This document shows, in pieces, positions 45,867 to 54,740 of a DNA stretch of 64,000 nucleotides. Position numbers and translations under genes: made by a program. How positions within the stretch are numbered: position 1 is the stretch's first letter; each line of letters opens with the position of its first letter. This stretch comes from Nematostella vectensis (Eukaryota; Cnidaria; Anthozoa; Actiniaria; Edwardsiidae), in NCBI RefSeq assembly GCF_932526225.1, contig NC_064036.1:20542953-20606952 (forward strand), read 5' to 3'. Under the pieces are notes generated by a model. It searched no databases and was not told the origin of the DNA. It worked only from the letters and a program-made list of their open reading frames with translations.

Positions 45867-46223
45867 ATGGATTGGGAAGGCTGGCGGATGCTGAACGAGG
45901 AGGCGATTCCCCGAAGGGAGGAGAAGGAGACGAAGAAGGCGGCAGTTGCGGCGGGAGCCTCTATAGCCGAACATATCAAACACGCTATAGCCGAACAAGT
46001 CAAACGCGCAAAAACCGGTTTCCCTAATTCTCTGACCCTCGCGCAAAAGCTGCTCTACGCCGTGCCCGCGACCCCCGTGGAGAGCACGGCCTCAGACATC
46101 ACCCCAATACTCACGCAGCTGGAGATACACGTGGCTGAGGACAAATCATTCACGACTAGGGTCCGAGACATATTCAAAGAGACAGTAGTCACGCACAAGT
46201 CCGCCAAGGAGCCTCGCCGGTAG
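45867..46223 (+). CDS. Element small basic protein, unknown (118 aa)
   Basis: Open frame from ATG 45,867 to TAG. It is rich in Lys, Ala and Glu at the N terminus (REEKETKKAAVAAGASIAEH) and predicted helical, with no cysteine pattern and no signal peptide. The following reading frame shows a short hydrophobic stretch (VAIGAFLWVLATATQL, about 46,213-46,260) in a different frame, so the gene may once have been longer and ended in a membrane helix. I do not recognise the family. Confidence 0.5.
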   Translation: MDWEGWRMLNEEAIPRREEKETKKAAVAAGASIAEHIKHAIAEQVKRAKTGFPNSLTLAQKLLYAVPATPVESTASDITPILTQLEIHVAEDKSFTTRVRDIFKETVVTHKSAKEPRR

Positions 46224-46254
46224 CTATCGGAGCCTTCCTATGGGTACTGGCCAC

Positions 46255-47140
46255 AGCAACTCAACTTTGCGGTCTGGTGCGCAACCGCCGGATGTGGGGT
46301 GTCCCTAGTCGACCCCGCTTTCGCCACGCTCCCCTCTGTCATCAGGGGATTTCTAAGGTTTCACGTCTACTTTACCACCCGGAGGATACTCTACGAGCTC
46401 GGTGCCCCCCTGCCTGGCGACAGCCCGTTCACACAAAAAGGTAACCCCTACAAGAAGGCCGCTTTCGAGCGTCTATGTATAGAGTTCGGTTTGCCGCGTA
46501 AGCCGGACTTCCGATGGAAAGGCGGGCGGAACCAAGGGCTAGGCGATGTGTTTGTGTTCTACCCGGGGGAGGGGTATCGCAACGTGCACGTGATCCGTGG
46601 CTACGACACGGCGGCGGACGAGTACCCGAGCCACCTCAGTCTGTTTAGCGACGAAGGTGGGACGTACAATAGTGGGAAGCAGGTGGGTTACATACGCAAC
46701 GACGATTGCAACGGCAATATAGCTGGTTTGCGCCTCCCAAAGGTGAGGGGCTGACAAAAGCAGGGCTAGGAAGACTCGATCGCTCGGTCGAGGCGTTCGT
46801 CTACACAGTGCTTGGCGCGCAGGTAAACGTCCGTTCCTCTATCGCGGGGGCCGGTGGGCCGGCCATGGAGGCGCAGGCGGAGTTCACGAAGCTGCTTGAA
46901 GACGCGATCATAGAAAACGACATCGCTCAAAGCGTGCAAAGGTACCAGTTAGCCGTGCAGGAGGCCAAGGTGAGGCTGAGTCTTGCGGTCGCACCAGGAA
47001 TGTGACTGATGCCGAGCGATCTGGTGATAAACACGCAAAGCGTCGTGGGTTACAACAATAAGCTGCAGAAAGCCACGGACTCCATGACGCTCGGCGCAAA
47101 CGCGATCAACACCGAGACGAAGCCAGTCGGTGCTCATAAC
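46255..47140 (+). pseudogene. Large element protein of unknown function, broken
   Basis: One conserved-looking protein is spread over three segments: a frame from about 46,255 through FRFHVYFTTRRILYELG and GGRNQGLGDVFVFYPGEGY to about 46,740; a second frame with LDRSVEAFVYTVLGAQVNVR and SVQRYQLAVQEAKVRL ending in a TGA at about 47,003; and a continuation NTQSVVGYNNKLQKATDSM to about 47,140. That is one frameshift near 46,730 and one nonsense codon. There is no ATG at a natural start. The size and beta/alpha mix suit a structural or DNA-processing protein. I cannot name it. Confidence 0.6.
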
Positions 47141-47370
47141 ATGGCCGGTGGGCATCCTAGGGTGCAACACGTGACTGACCCTGGGACCGACCGCGTGCCT
47201 TCCCGTCGGCGAAGCAAGGCTTCCGCCCCTGCGAAAGTGCACGCAGAGGGCGCGGCCCCTGCCCCCTCTCCACGTACGCACGCTGCGCATGGCATGACTG
47301 CCGCCGGGCGAAAAGAATGACCACACCGCCCTCAAGGCGGGGTTGCGGCACTCGCGGTGGCCGCGGCGTA

Positions 47371-48329
47371 TTACTTGTTCCGATGACTGCTTTGCATTCG
47401 ACGAACCAAGAACGCGGCTACGGCTAGAATGAGCAGCCACGCATTTTCGCCAAGGAATTTCACCGCTTCTCCTGCAGCCTTAAACACGAAGTTCGCGATA
47501 ATGCCTACTAGCCCAGGGAGAAGCTCGCCTAGCTTTTTCCCGATGGCCTTAAGCCCGTTACCGACCCCTCTGGCCACGGAGGAGAGCGACTTGTCACAAT
47601 GGCCGCGGTCGTCGTCGCTACAGCCAACCCGATAGCGGTGACGGTAAAGCCGTACTTTTTGAAGATGGCTTTGATGCGCTCTCTTAGCGGCTTTTGGTTT
47701 TCGAGCTCTCAGTTTTCGCGTTCTAGTTCGTCAATCTCGGACAGCCTCTCCTCGCTGCGCTCACGGGCCTCTTGGCGGCGACTCTCTGACGTGTTAGGGT
47801 CGTCGATGGTCTCCCTGTCTGCGGCTACCACCCATTGCAGCTCTTGGGCTCGTTCCGTGTTTTCCTGGATGACCGCGTCTACCTCTGCCACGGACCCCAT
47901 CGCCAGCTTGAAGCCTCTCAGCTTTGCAACGTCCTGTCGAACGCCCCCGTCCTCATTGAACAGCTGTCTTGGTTCAGTCCAACCCCCTTTGCCGAGGTTA
48001 CGAACCCGTATTAGCGTCTTCCCCCTCTGGTCTGACTGGAACCGTATCAGATTCTCTTTAAGGTCTGGGTATTTCTCCCTGAGGGACTGGAGACCGAGTC
48101 TTGTCGCTGCACCCTCTGTGGTGAACGAGGTTTCAGCGGTCGTTTGCGTTGCGCTTCGCGTAGCCATGCTATGCGCAGCATGCATACGCGATGACGTGCT
48201 CGTCATTGGGATCGACTCCCCATCGTCGGGGTCAAACGGGATAAGGGGCGTCGTCTCGTCGTCCCCCGCTCCGCGATCGGCGGACGCACCCGGCAAGGTA
48301 TCGTCAATGTCAACGTCAACATCACCCAT
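47371..48329 (-). pseudogene. Element coiled-coil/membrane protein, broken (206 + 68 codons recognisable)
   Basis: Starts at ATG 48,329. It has a long acidic/Ser-Thr disordered N terminus, a RVRNLGKGGWTEPRQLFNED segment, then a coiled coil (SRRQEARERSEERLSEIDEL). An in-frame TGA follows at about 47,709. The same frame continues with a hydrophobic helix (FTVTAIGLAVATTTAAIV). After a further shift the tail GVGNGLKAIGKKLGELLPGL and a membrane helix (AWLLILAVAAFLV) end at 47,371. This looks like one ~320-residue membrane-anchored protein with a stop and a frameshift. It is divergent from the capsid candidate, with 107 bases between starts. Confidence 0.65.
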
Positions 48330-48360
48330 GATGCGTGCGCATAACTCGTGCTATGCTATA

Positions 48361-48374
48361 TTAGACATGTCTAA
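48361..48374. promoter_or_regulatory. Perfect palindrome TTAGACATGTCTAA in a divergent intergenic region
   Basis: A 14-bp perfect palindrome between the divergent genes starting at 48,329 (minus) and 48,437 (plus). The half-site TTAGAC recurs near 51,589 and 51,894, each 40-100 bases before another plus-strand gene. It is a candidate operator or promoter element of the mobile element. Confidence 0.4.
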
Positions 48375-48412
48375 CAGTCCGCACCATAGCCACGCGGCTT
48401 CGTACTTTATGT

Positions 48413-48436
48413 ATATATAGTATATATACGTATACG
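48413..48436 (+). promoter_or_regulatory. TATATA/TACGTA tract directly before the capsid candidate
   Basis: An AT-rich run with TATATATACGTATACG abuts the ATG at 48,437. Similar TACGTA-rich tracts occur at 50,262-50,287, 52,465-52,490 and 52,586-52,614, before other plus-strand genes. The composition contrasts sharply with the GC-rich element, which suggests a promoter role. Confidence 0.45.
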
Positions 48437-49637
48437 ATGTCAGTCAGCGATAAACCTGACCCCCAACGAACACCCAGAACTCCTCTGGGGTTGAAAGCCG
48501 AGAGAACTGTTCACCGGGTCACTCTCAACCCGTCGACGGCCTCCCCATGCGAGACGCTATATGTGGCGGTCCCAAATCTATCGGAAGGCGTCACGCTCGT
48601 GCCTGGCTCCTTGAGGATCTCGATCTCTCCATCTCAGGCCATGCAAATAATACCGTCGTGAACAACGTCGGCCGAAATCTCGTGAGCCGCCTGAAAATCA
48701 CGTTTGCAGGAGAAACGCTCCAGGACACCAACCGCTACGATAAAGCGATAAAGCGACTAGTAACGCCAAGGAGAACGGTCTAAACGCCGACCACGGGGCG
48801 AGGTACACCATCCCGCTAGACCATTCTCTGCTGACGGACCACGGCGTACTGTACCCAAGGGCGCTCTCCGAGGCGCTGCTCTTCGAAATCACGTTCGCAA
48901 CAGTTGACCAGGTAGTAGTCGGAAGCGATGCTACCAAATTATCCTATGGCATCAAAATTCTAGAGCTGGAATACGAAATCTAGGGCTGGAATACGAGGGA
49001 CGACAACCTCGCCCGGTCTGCAGCCGCCGCCTACCAAAACGGCACAACGTTCTTCTACGAGCAAGTGAACCTTCACAAGACCTTCGTGATTAGCAAAGGG
49101 ACGGACAGCATAATCAACGAGAGTGTCAACCTGCCGCGAAGGTCTATGAGTGGTCTGTTGCTCCTCTTTGTGGAGCCATACACGGCAGGGGCTCGCGACT
49201 TTGAGAAGTTCGTGTACCCCGATATCAAGAGCGTTCGCGTTACAATCGACGGCGTGCCAAACAGGGTCTTCAGCCAGGGGCTGCGCCCCACGGATTTCTG
49301 GAGGGAGGCGAAAAGACGGTTCGTCCACCCCTCCCCGGGGGGGGGGAAAAAAGGAGCGCCTGCCGCCCCGGCGGTCCGCCCCGAGTCGTTCTATGGCGAT
49401 GACAAGTTTGCTCTGTGGATCGACCTTCGAACGACGGACGACAGTGCTATCCATGGGGGTGGTCTCCGATTGGTCAATACCCGCGACGGTGTGCACCTCG
49501 AGATAAAACGCACGGCAAGCGGCACGATTACCGTAAACTGTCACCTGTTTGTGGTAGCCGACGCCCAAATGAACCTTATGAACGGACAGCTAGAGTCCAT
49601 ACAATACAAAGAACAGACAGTTTCTACGCGAAGCGGT
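48437..49637 (+). pseudogene. Candidate major capsid protein (double jelly-roll type), frameshifted
   Basis: Starts at ATG 48,437. The protein is recoverable in three frames: 48,437 to about 48,620, about 48,600 to 48,780, and about 48,785 onward with a TAG at 48,981. It continues as an open frame to about 49,620. It is beta-rich with NNVGRNLVSRLKITFAGETL, then MSGLLLLFVEPYTAG, SVRVTIDGVPNRVFSQGL, FALWIDLRTTDDSAIHGGG, and TITVNCHLFVVADAQMNL near the end. The W-DLR-H-GG and DAQ-N patterns resemble capsid proteins of Polinton-like elements (from memory, unverified). At the 3' end its frame runs without a stop into the ATPase. Confidence 0.55.
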
Positions 49638-50232
49638 ATGGACCCGAAAAACATCCCATTTAACGCTCTCATCGTGGGCCCGACGTCATGCGGGAAGACC
49701 CGATTCATAGTGGACCGGCTGCGCGACCCTTTCCGGGGCAGGTTTGACTACATCGTACTCATGTGCCCTACCTTTGTCTACAACAAAACATACGACGGCT
49801 TCGGCGAGGGCGACGATCGTCATCGCACCTGAGGCGGGTCAGATCGACATACTGCTGAGATTTGTCTCCGCTCTCTTCGAAGGCACTAATACGCTAATCA
49901 TACTCGGCGACTGTGCGGCCTCGAAACACGTAAGGAGGCGCTCTGACCAGCTCGTCGACTTGGCGTTCAGCGCGCGCCACGTGGGTATCAGCGTGTGGGT
50001 GATCACGCAGCAGCTCACCAGCATCACGAAGCCGTTCCGTGAGAACATCGCGGCCTTGGTGGTCTTCTATACCCCGAGCAAGGCGGACATGAAAGCTATC
50101 CTGCATGACTACGGCGCGGAGCTCTCAGAAGAGAAGATGAAAGAGTACATGAAGGCCCTCAAGACGAAAAAGTTCTCGAAGTTAGAGTTTTGCTTGCGTC
50201 ACCCTTATACCATCGCCCTAGTTGAACGGTAA
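49638..50232 (+). pseudogene. Packaging-type P-loop ATPase (FtsK/HerA-like), frameshifted
   Basis: The Walker A motif GPTSCGKTRF lies at about residues 13-22 from ATG 49,638. It is followed by DYIVLMCPTFVYNKTY, then after a frameshift at about 49,805-49,830 by NTLIILGDCAAS (Walker B position), LAFSARHVGISVWVITQQLT (a typical sensor/helical segment) and FRENIAALVVFY. This arrangement fits genome-packaging ATPases of Polinton-type elements and related viruses. Besides the frameshift, the first acidic residue expected in Walker B is glycine here, so the motor would be inactive. The frame is open upstream into the capsid candidate. Confidence 0.75.
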
Positions 50233-50261
50233 CCACCGCCCTAGGGCATAACGTGTGTGTG

Positions 50262-50287
50262 CACACATATACGTACGTACATACGTA
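50262..50287 (+). promoter_or_regulatory. TACGTACGTACATACGTA tract before the next gene
   Basis: Alternating purine-pyrimidine run with GTGTGTGCACACATATACGT just upstream, 30 bases before the start at 50,316. It is similar in composition to the tracts before the capsid and integrase genes. Confidence 0.4.
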
Positions 50288-50315
50288 ATCACACGTGTTG
50301 CAACTTAGCCAGGGC

Positions 50316-50933
50316 ATGATGAGCGACGAATACTTTGAGAGTCTTCTTGAGGGGGGCGCCGCCGGCCTCCCGGCCGTCGAGTCGTTGGACTGCTCGACGC
50401 ATCCTGCCGGAACGTCAACCGGAGGTGAGCAAACCGAGATAGCAGACGCGAGGGAGAAACTTGCGATTGTCGTAGCCTCGGGGAAGTCGAGAGAAATGGT
50501 AGGCAAGGCCCTGACTCACGACGACGTCAAACGCATTATCGCCGAGGAGGTGAGGAAGTACGAGAAGCGATACGAGACCGCTCTAGCCAGCCGGACTACG
50601 GACGCCCTGGCAGACAGCTTTCTGAAGCTTACGACCAAGCTAGTAGGCATGGCGCTGCCGATAGACAGTGTGGTCGATCTTCACAATGACCTAGTGTCCG
50701 ACTACATCATCAACAACGAGCTCCGCACATTGTGCGGAAGCCTGTCTCCACGCTGCGGTCGTTTGATGGCTTTAGCCGTCGGGGCGTTACACATAGCACG
50801 TCATGTGAACACCGCCGGAACGGCAAGCGCTGACACGCGGTGTCAACACGAGGTAGCAGCCGCGGACTCACCAGTGGTTTGCACGCAAACGCACAGTGGC
50901 GAGTCTGCCATCCCAGAGCAGACGTTCATTTGA
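50316..50933 (+). CDS. Element protein, unknown function (~206 aa)
   Basis: Starts MMSDEYFESLLEGG at ATG 50,316. The protein is mostly helical, with a central VKRIIAEEVRKYEKRYETAL helix, SRTTDALADSFLKLTTKLVG and a VVDLHNDLVSDYIINNELRT block followed by GRLMALAVGALHIARHVN. After HVN the sequence turns low-complexity and contains a TGACAC/GTGTCA palindrome, so the natural stop has probably been lost and the last ~35 codons may not be native. I do not recognise a characterised family. Confidence 0.6.
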   Translation: MMSDEYFESLLEGGAAGLPAVESLDCSTHPAGTSTGGEQTEIADAREKLAIVVASGKSREMVGKALTHDDVKRIIAEEVRKYEKRYETALASRTTDALADSFLKLTTKLVGMALPIDSVVDLHNDLVSDYIINNELRTLCGSLSPRCGRLMALAVGALHIARHVNTAGTASADTRCQHEVAAADSPVVCTQTHSGESAIPEQTFI

Positions 50934-50978
50934 AAGTTTGCCACTTCAGCAGCCAAGTAGTTGACACCGCGTGTCAAC
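50831..50978. promoter_or_regulatory. Two TTGACAC-N3-GTGTCAA palindromes
   Basis: TGACAC-GCG-GTGTCA at 50,831-50,845 and GTTGACAC-CGC-GTGTCAAC at 50,960-50,978 share arms and a 3-base centre. They lie 115 bases apart at the boundary between two plus-strand genes, the second only 4 bases before the ATG at 50,983. They may be binding sites for a dimeric regulator or hairpins. Confidence 0.45.
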
Positions 50979-50982
50979 ACAA

Positions 50983-51633
50983 ATGGAGCAACCTCAAGGA
51001 AGTACTAGTGCCCAGCCTGCCGGAACGGCAAACGGGTAAGCGGAAACTGACAAACAAGCTGCTCATGAACCTGCACGTACGCCTTCGGCGTTGGCGGAGA
51101 GAATCACGAGCCCCGAACCACCCGCGACCCGACCTAAACACCCTGGAAGAGTCGAAGCCGGAAGGCGCTTGGCAAAGTGCAACCGCATTAACAGAACGAA
51201 GACAGAGGCACTTCGTGTCGTGCAACACGTTGACTCGCCGGTCGCTAGCGAGCCGCAGGGACGCGAGGGCTTGCGCTCCGAAGGCATACACACACCAGTC
51301 CCGGAAAGCAACTCTGCTTGGTCGGCTAGCTCGGTTATCGGGGTCGCTGGTCTTCTAGTGTCATTGATCGGCCTCTACACACGTAGGCGGCAGCTAGCTG
51401 CCGCGTTCACTCGTACACCAGCTGTTAACCAGCGAGCTACCGATCCGCATGTAGCGGCCGACGGCGTTACTCCGCCAAGGCCGCCGCTGGCGGCCGCACA
51501 GCAGACCAAGGATCTGCCGTTCCGGCGACAGCGCTTCGCGCTCCCGGACAATGCATATCTCGGCTGTTATCCATGGAGTAACAGACATTTAGACACGAGG
51601 GCCCCACCCATATCCGCACGTCCGTGCACCGCA
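50983..51633 (+). pseudogene. Element single-pass membrane protein with nonsense codon
   Basis: Begins MEQPQGSTSAQPAGTANG at ATG 50,983. A TAA at 51,037-51,039 interrupts it, and the same frame continues through a basic, Pro/Arg-rich region (about 51,090-51,300) to a membrane helix (SSVIGVAGLLVSLIGLY, about 51,325-51,375) followed by RRRQLAAAFTRTP. The native stop seems lost: the frame reads on into the next gene without interruption. An outside-rich/inside-basic layout suggests a small membrane protein; its role is unknown. Confidence 0.55.
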
Positions 51634-51858
51634 ATGTCGACGACGCAGCAGAGCAAGATTACAAAGACCATCACCGACGCCGCAGTCATAACCGGCCTCG
51701 TCGCCGGTATCGGCTGGGTTGGGCGCAAGTTCTTACGCGAGGACTTCACCAAAGACCCCTCCGCGAACGCCATGAACTACGCAAAAATGACTGCCGCCGT
51801 TGCAGGTGCTGTCGCTTTGAAGGGTTACCTTGAGGACCAGAAGATCCTGCCCGTGTAG
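51634..51858 (+). CDS. Element small hydrophobic protein (74 aa)
   Basis: Starts at ATG 51,634 (MSTTQQSKITKTITDAAV) and ends DQKILPV before TAG. There are two hydrophobic helices: AAVITGLVAGIGWVGRKF near residues 15-30 and MTAAVAGAVALKGYL near residues 50-64. It is one of the few intact-looking frames in the element. It is probably membrane-associated, with no recognised function. A TTAGAC half-site lies about 40 bases upstream. Confidence 0.6.
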   Translation: MSTTQQSKITKTITDAAVITGLVAGIGWVGRKFLREDFTKDPSANAMNYAKMTAAVAGAVALKGYLEDQKILPV

Positions 51859-51905
51859 TAGTGTACTGTGGCACACCACTGCGCGTGTGAGCCATGTATT
51901 AGACT

Positions 51906-51981
51906 CGTGTACGTTTCATGCGCATGCGCCGCCGAAGGCATACACACAGCACGTGAAGTGTGCGCATGTGAAACGTACACG
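51906..51981. repeat. Inverted repeat before the next element gene
   Basis: Arms CGTGTACGTTTCATGCGCA (51,906-51,924) and its near complement ending at 51,981, which carries two extra bases, are separated by 36 bases. The right arm ends 9 bases before the ATG at 51,991, so a transcript would start in or near a hairpin. Confidence 0.7.
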
Positions 51982-51990
51982 CACTACTCG

Positions 51991-52415
51991 ATGGCCTCCA
52001 TCGCGATTTTGGTTGGCGGCGCCGTCCTAAACGCGACTGCATTCGTTGGCGGCAACTACCTCGCAAAGTTCCTGTCGAACGATGAGAGCCCTGCCTTAGC
52101 TGAGAAGGAGAGGCACGACAAGGCCCTAGAGAAATACCAACAAGACTATGGACGCTACCAACAGCGGCGACAAAAAATCCTCGATTGGCAAGCTCAAAGT
52201 CGCGAGAGAGGGTCCCTCGCAAAGCAGAACTTCACCGACACCGGCTACGCGCTCAAACTCTACAACCAGACCCGGCCAAAACCATCCCTGGAGTCGATGC
52301 GGGCCCCCGAGCTGTCCGACTACTACATCCCCAGCAAAACGCAGAAGAACGCCGAGTTGGCGTACATTGGCGCTGCGCTCTCGCCATCGGCTACGCAGCT
52401 AGCCGCTTGCTGTGA
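51991..52415 (+). pseudogene. Element protein with N-terminal hydrophobic helix, frameshifted near its end
   Basis: Starts MASIAILVGGAVLNATAFVG (probable signal anchor) at ATG 51,991. It continues with a charged helical region (KERHDKALEKYQQDYGRYQQ) and a FTDTGYALKLYNQTRP segment. After about 52,375 the plausible continuation lies in another frame, a short hydrophobic helix (LAIGYAASRLL) ending at 52,415. In the original frame the sequence runs into simple repeats. Probably a two-helix membrane protein, now frameshifted; family not recognised. Confidence 0.6.
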
Positions 52416-52464
52416 TGCAGCTGCCGTTCCAGCGCTGCGTCTAGGCGGCCTTTTTCCATGCTGC

Positions 52465-52614
52465 GCGTATACGTATACGTATACGTATAAGATGATTGCA
52501 GACCGAGTTCGCGCAGCAGTGCGTATGCACACCCGAGCAGACGGCAAACGCCTGTTGGAGACTGATACACCTGATGCAATGCATCGCGTATACGTATACG
52601 TATACGTATACGTA
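52465..52614. promoter_or_regulatory. Two (TACGTA)n tracts before the integrase gene
   Basis: CGTATACGTATACGTATA at about 52,466-52,489 and a longer run at 52,586-52,614, directly abutting the integrase ATG (52,615). Each run is self-complementary. The spacer between them contains no recognisable gene. Confidence 0.5.
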
Positions 52615-53487
52615 ATGGACCGCCGGAACGGCAAGCGCATGTCCGACGAAGAACTCGATGCGTTCCTTCGTCCTATATACTATGCCTGAGCTGGCTTTCA
52701 GGGAGTGACCGCTCTGCATGCCAAACTTCCCAAGGGCCATAGATCGAGTGCGCAAGTGGGTAAGCTCGCAGCCCGTCGGGGGCTACACACAGACACCCCC
52801 TCCTCCGACTACCTACGCCCACTTCACGGAGCAGATACTAAACCGTATCCACCAGTCGGACCTGCTATTCTTGCCAACCGCGGGTACAAGTATACCCTGA
52901 CTGTCGTTGACGTTGCTTCACAATATAAAGCCGCCCGCGCACTGAGGACTAAGAGCGCGGCCGTCGTCTCCCGCGAACTCGCTGGCATCTATGCAGAGGG
53001 ACCTCTCGCATGGCCTAAAGCCCTCATGGTTGATGATGGCACGGAGTTCAAGGGCGCTACCACAAAGCTCCCGACAGACCACGGGGTGGAGGTCCGACGG
53101 GCTGAGCCAGGGCACCACAGGAGCCAAGCTTTCGCCGAGTCTTTCCATAGCTGGCTGGCACAGCGCCTATTTCGTGCGCAGTACTCGAAGGGGCTTGCAT
53201 CCGGCGAGACAAACCGCGAGTGGATTACTGCTTTGCCAATTGTTATCTCGGACATGAACGCAACGAAGACTCGCATAACTGGCTTTGCGCCTAAAGACGC
53301 CATAAAGCTGAGGCGCGTGCCTCTCAAAGCCGAAAAGCCCCCCTTAGAGGTCCCCTTAGAGGTAGGAACGGAGGTGTACATCGCCGTAAACGAGGAAGAC
53401 TTTCAGGACAAGGGCCGACGGCGAGCGACGGACCCGTGGTGGACAAGCAAGGCATACCCAATACTAAAGAGGGTCATGGAGCCCTGA
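52615..53487 (+). pseudogene. rve-type (DDE) integrase, broken
   Basis: Would catalyse insertion of the element. It starts at ATG 52,615 (MSDEELDAFLRPIYY follows), then has an in-frame TGA at 52,687-52,689 and a region of about 160 bases (52,725-52,885) where the plausible reading is one frame off (RKWVSSQPVGGYTQTPPPP). The catalytic core is intact: YTLTVVDVASQY (first D), LMVDDGTEFKG (second D in a D-x-G-x-E-F setting), and QAFAESFHSWLAQRL (E) 34 residues after the second D. A C-terminal VGTEVYIAV segment resembles the small beta domain of retroviral-type integrases. Identity as an rve integrase is firm; this copy cannot encode a full protein. Confidence 0.85.
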
Positions 53488-53550
53488 CAGCCAGTGTTGT
53501 ATTACACGGCGTACTCTAAGCACGGCTTCACGCGTTCGCAGTTGCGTAGC

Positions 53551-53607
53551 GTGACGCTAGCGTGACGAAACAGATCAAAAAAAATCTGCTGATCGCGCTA
53601 GCGTCAC
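53551..53607. terminator. Hairpin between convergent gene blocks
   Basis: Perfect arms GTGACGCTAGCG (53,551-53,562) and CGCTAGCGTCAC (53,596-53,607) enclose CAGAT/ATCTG around an A8 run. It sits between the integrase stop (53,487) and the end of the minus-strand helicase/HNH gene (53,618). It is well placed to end transcription from both sides; the mechanism is inferred. Confidence 0.5.
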
Positions 53608-53617
53608 CCTAGCGTGA

Positions 53618-54740
53618 TCAGCGCTTGTGCCTTCTATTACAGCTAAGGCACGTGAGTCTGACATTCCACTTGTAGTGACCCTGACTGTCGTCCAGCCGGT
53701 CGATACTGAAGCATTGGGGATGACTCTTGGTGTAACCCTGAAGCAGAAGCTGAGTGCCACAGACCGTGCACTTCTTTTCCGCGTCAGCAATCATGCCGAG
53801 TACGTGGTCTACCGTCAGAACGTGGTGCGGTCCCGTGTACTTTGTGCGACCCTTTTGCCTGTCGTCTATAGCGTATCGCTTGATTCGCGCTATAATGAGC
53901 TCTTCACTGGGCGTAGCCTGCAGTCCTGTGGGAACCAAGGCACCGGGGGTGTTATCGGGGGGGATCACGTGGACTATCTGGTCGGCGAGCCGCACGCGGG
54001 AGATGCCGGTGTATACAGCATTCGTGATCCAGCCCTCTAAGCTGTGGTCTATGATAAACAAACGTCTTGGAGTCTGGATAGTCTTGCCCTGCACCCGGTG
54101 GACTGTCCCCCAGCCCGCGTATTTCCACTCGAGGGGAAGCCCGTTAAGGACCGCGTCGAGAGGAACCTCGACTACCGTGCCTTTGTACGCGTCGACCTTC
54201 TCACCCCTTTTGCCTGGCACGGGCACCGGCCGCCCTTGCTTGCGATAACGATGCGCGACGCAGGGATCGGGGTCAAAGCGGATGGTTGCTGGCAATCGGG
54301 GGTAGTTTTTCCTGCGGGACCTGCCCATAGTCGCCACAACACACTACCTGACACGGCCGCTTGGCAAGATACCCTAGGATGGCGCGTAGCACTTTAGTCT
54401 GTACCTTACAGCAGTCGTCAATGATGATTACTTCTGCGAGGCGGTCGAGTTTGTGCCCCAGCTCGGAAGGTCTTCACTCCTCTATCGGCTTCTCCGCTGG
54501 TATGCAGAGGTAGTGATGGTAGGTTTGAGCCTTCACCGCGAGGCGCGGGTTGTTGCGATGGTCGTGGGCCAGGTCGTTCTCGGGGGTGTGCACCATAACG
54601 TTGCGGCCACGGAACATGCTCACCTCCCAATCCTTCTTCCCCGATCCTCCTTGGCCGGCTAGATACATCTTTGCAGAGGTTGCGGCCACTAGATCGCACG
54701 GCAGACTCGGCGCAGTGCTTGGCTCCCTAGCCAGGCTCCC
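53618..54740 (-). pseudogene. SF1 (Pif1/RecD-like) helicase with C-terminal HNH domain, frameshifted
   Basis: Read on the minus strand: a P-loop near 54,636-54,660 (LAGQGGSGKK), then in another frame a Walker B-like AEVIIIDDCC and motif III-like CCGDYGQVPQ (about 54,300-54,440). In the 53,618-54,337 frame the C-terminal helicase motifs follow: GTVHRVQGKTIQ and NAVYTGISRVR. The last ~55 residues hold CTVCG, FSIDRLDDSQGHYKWN and LTCLSCNRRH, a Cys4 HNH-nuclease pattern. There are at least two frameshifts (near 54,480 and 54,300). It is contiguous with the polymerase region and may be part of the same protein. A role in element DNA replication is inferred. Confidence 0.7.

Noticed and set aside
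47597-48420. Plus-strand 273-codon frame in the element
   Set aside because: Shadow of the minus-strand coiled-coil/membrane gene. Serine-rich nonsense composition and no motif.
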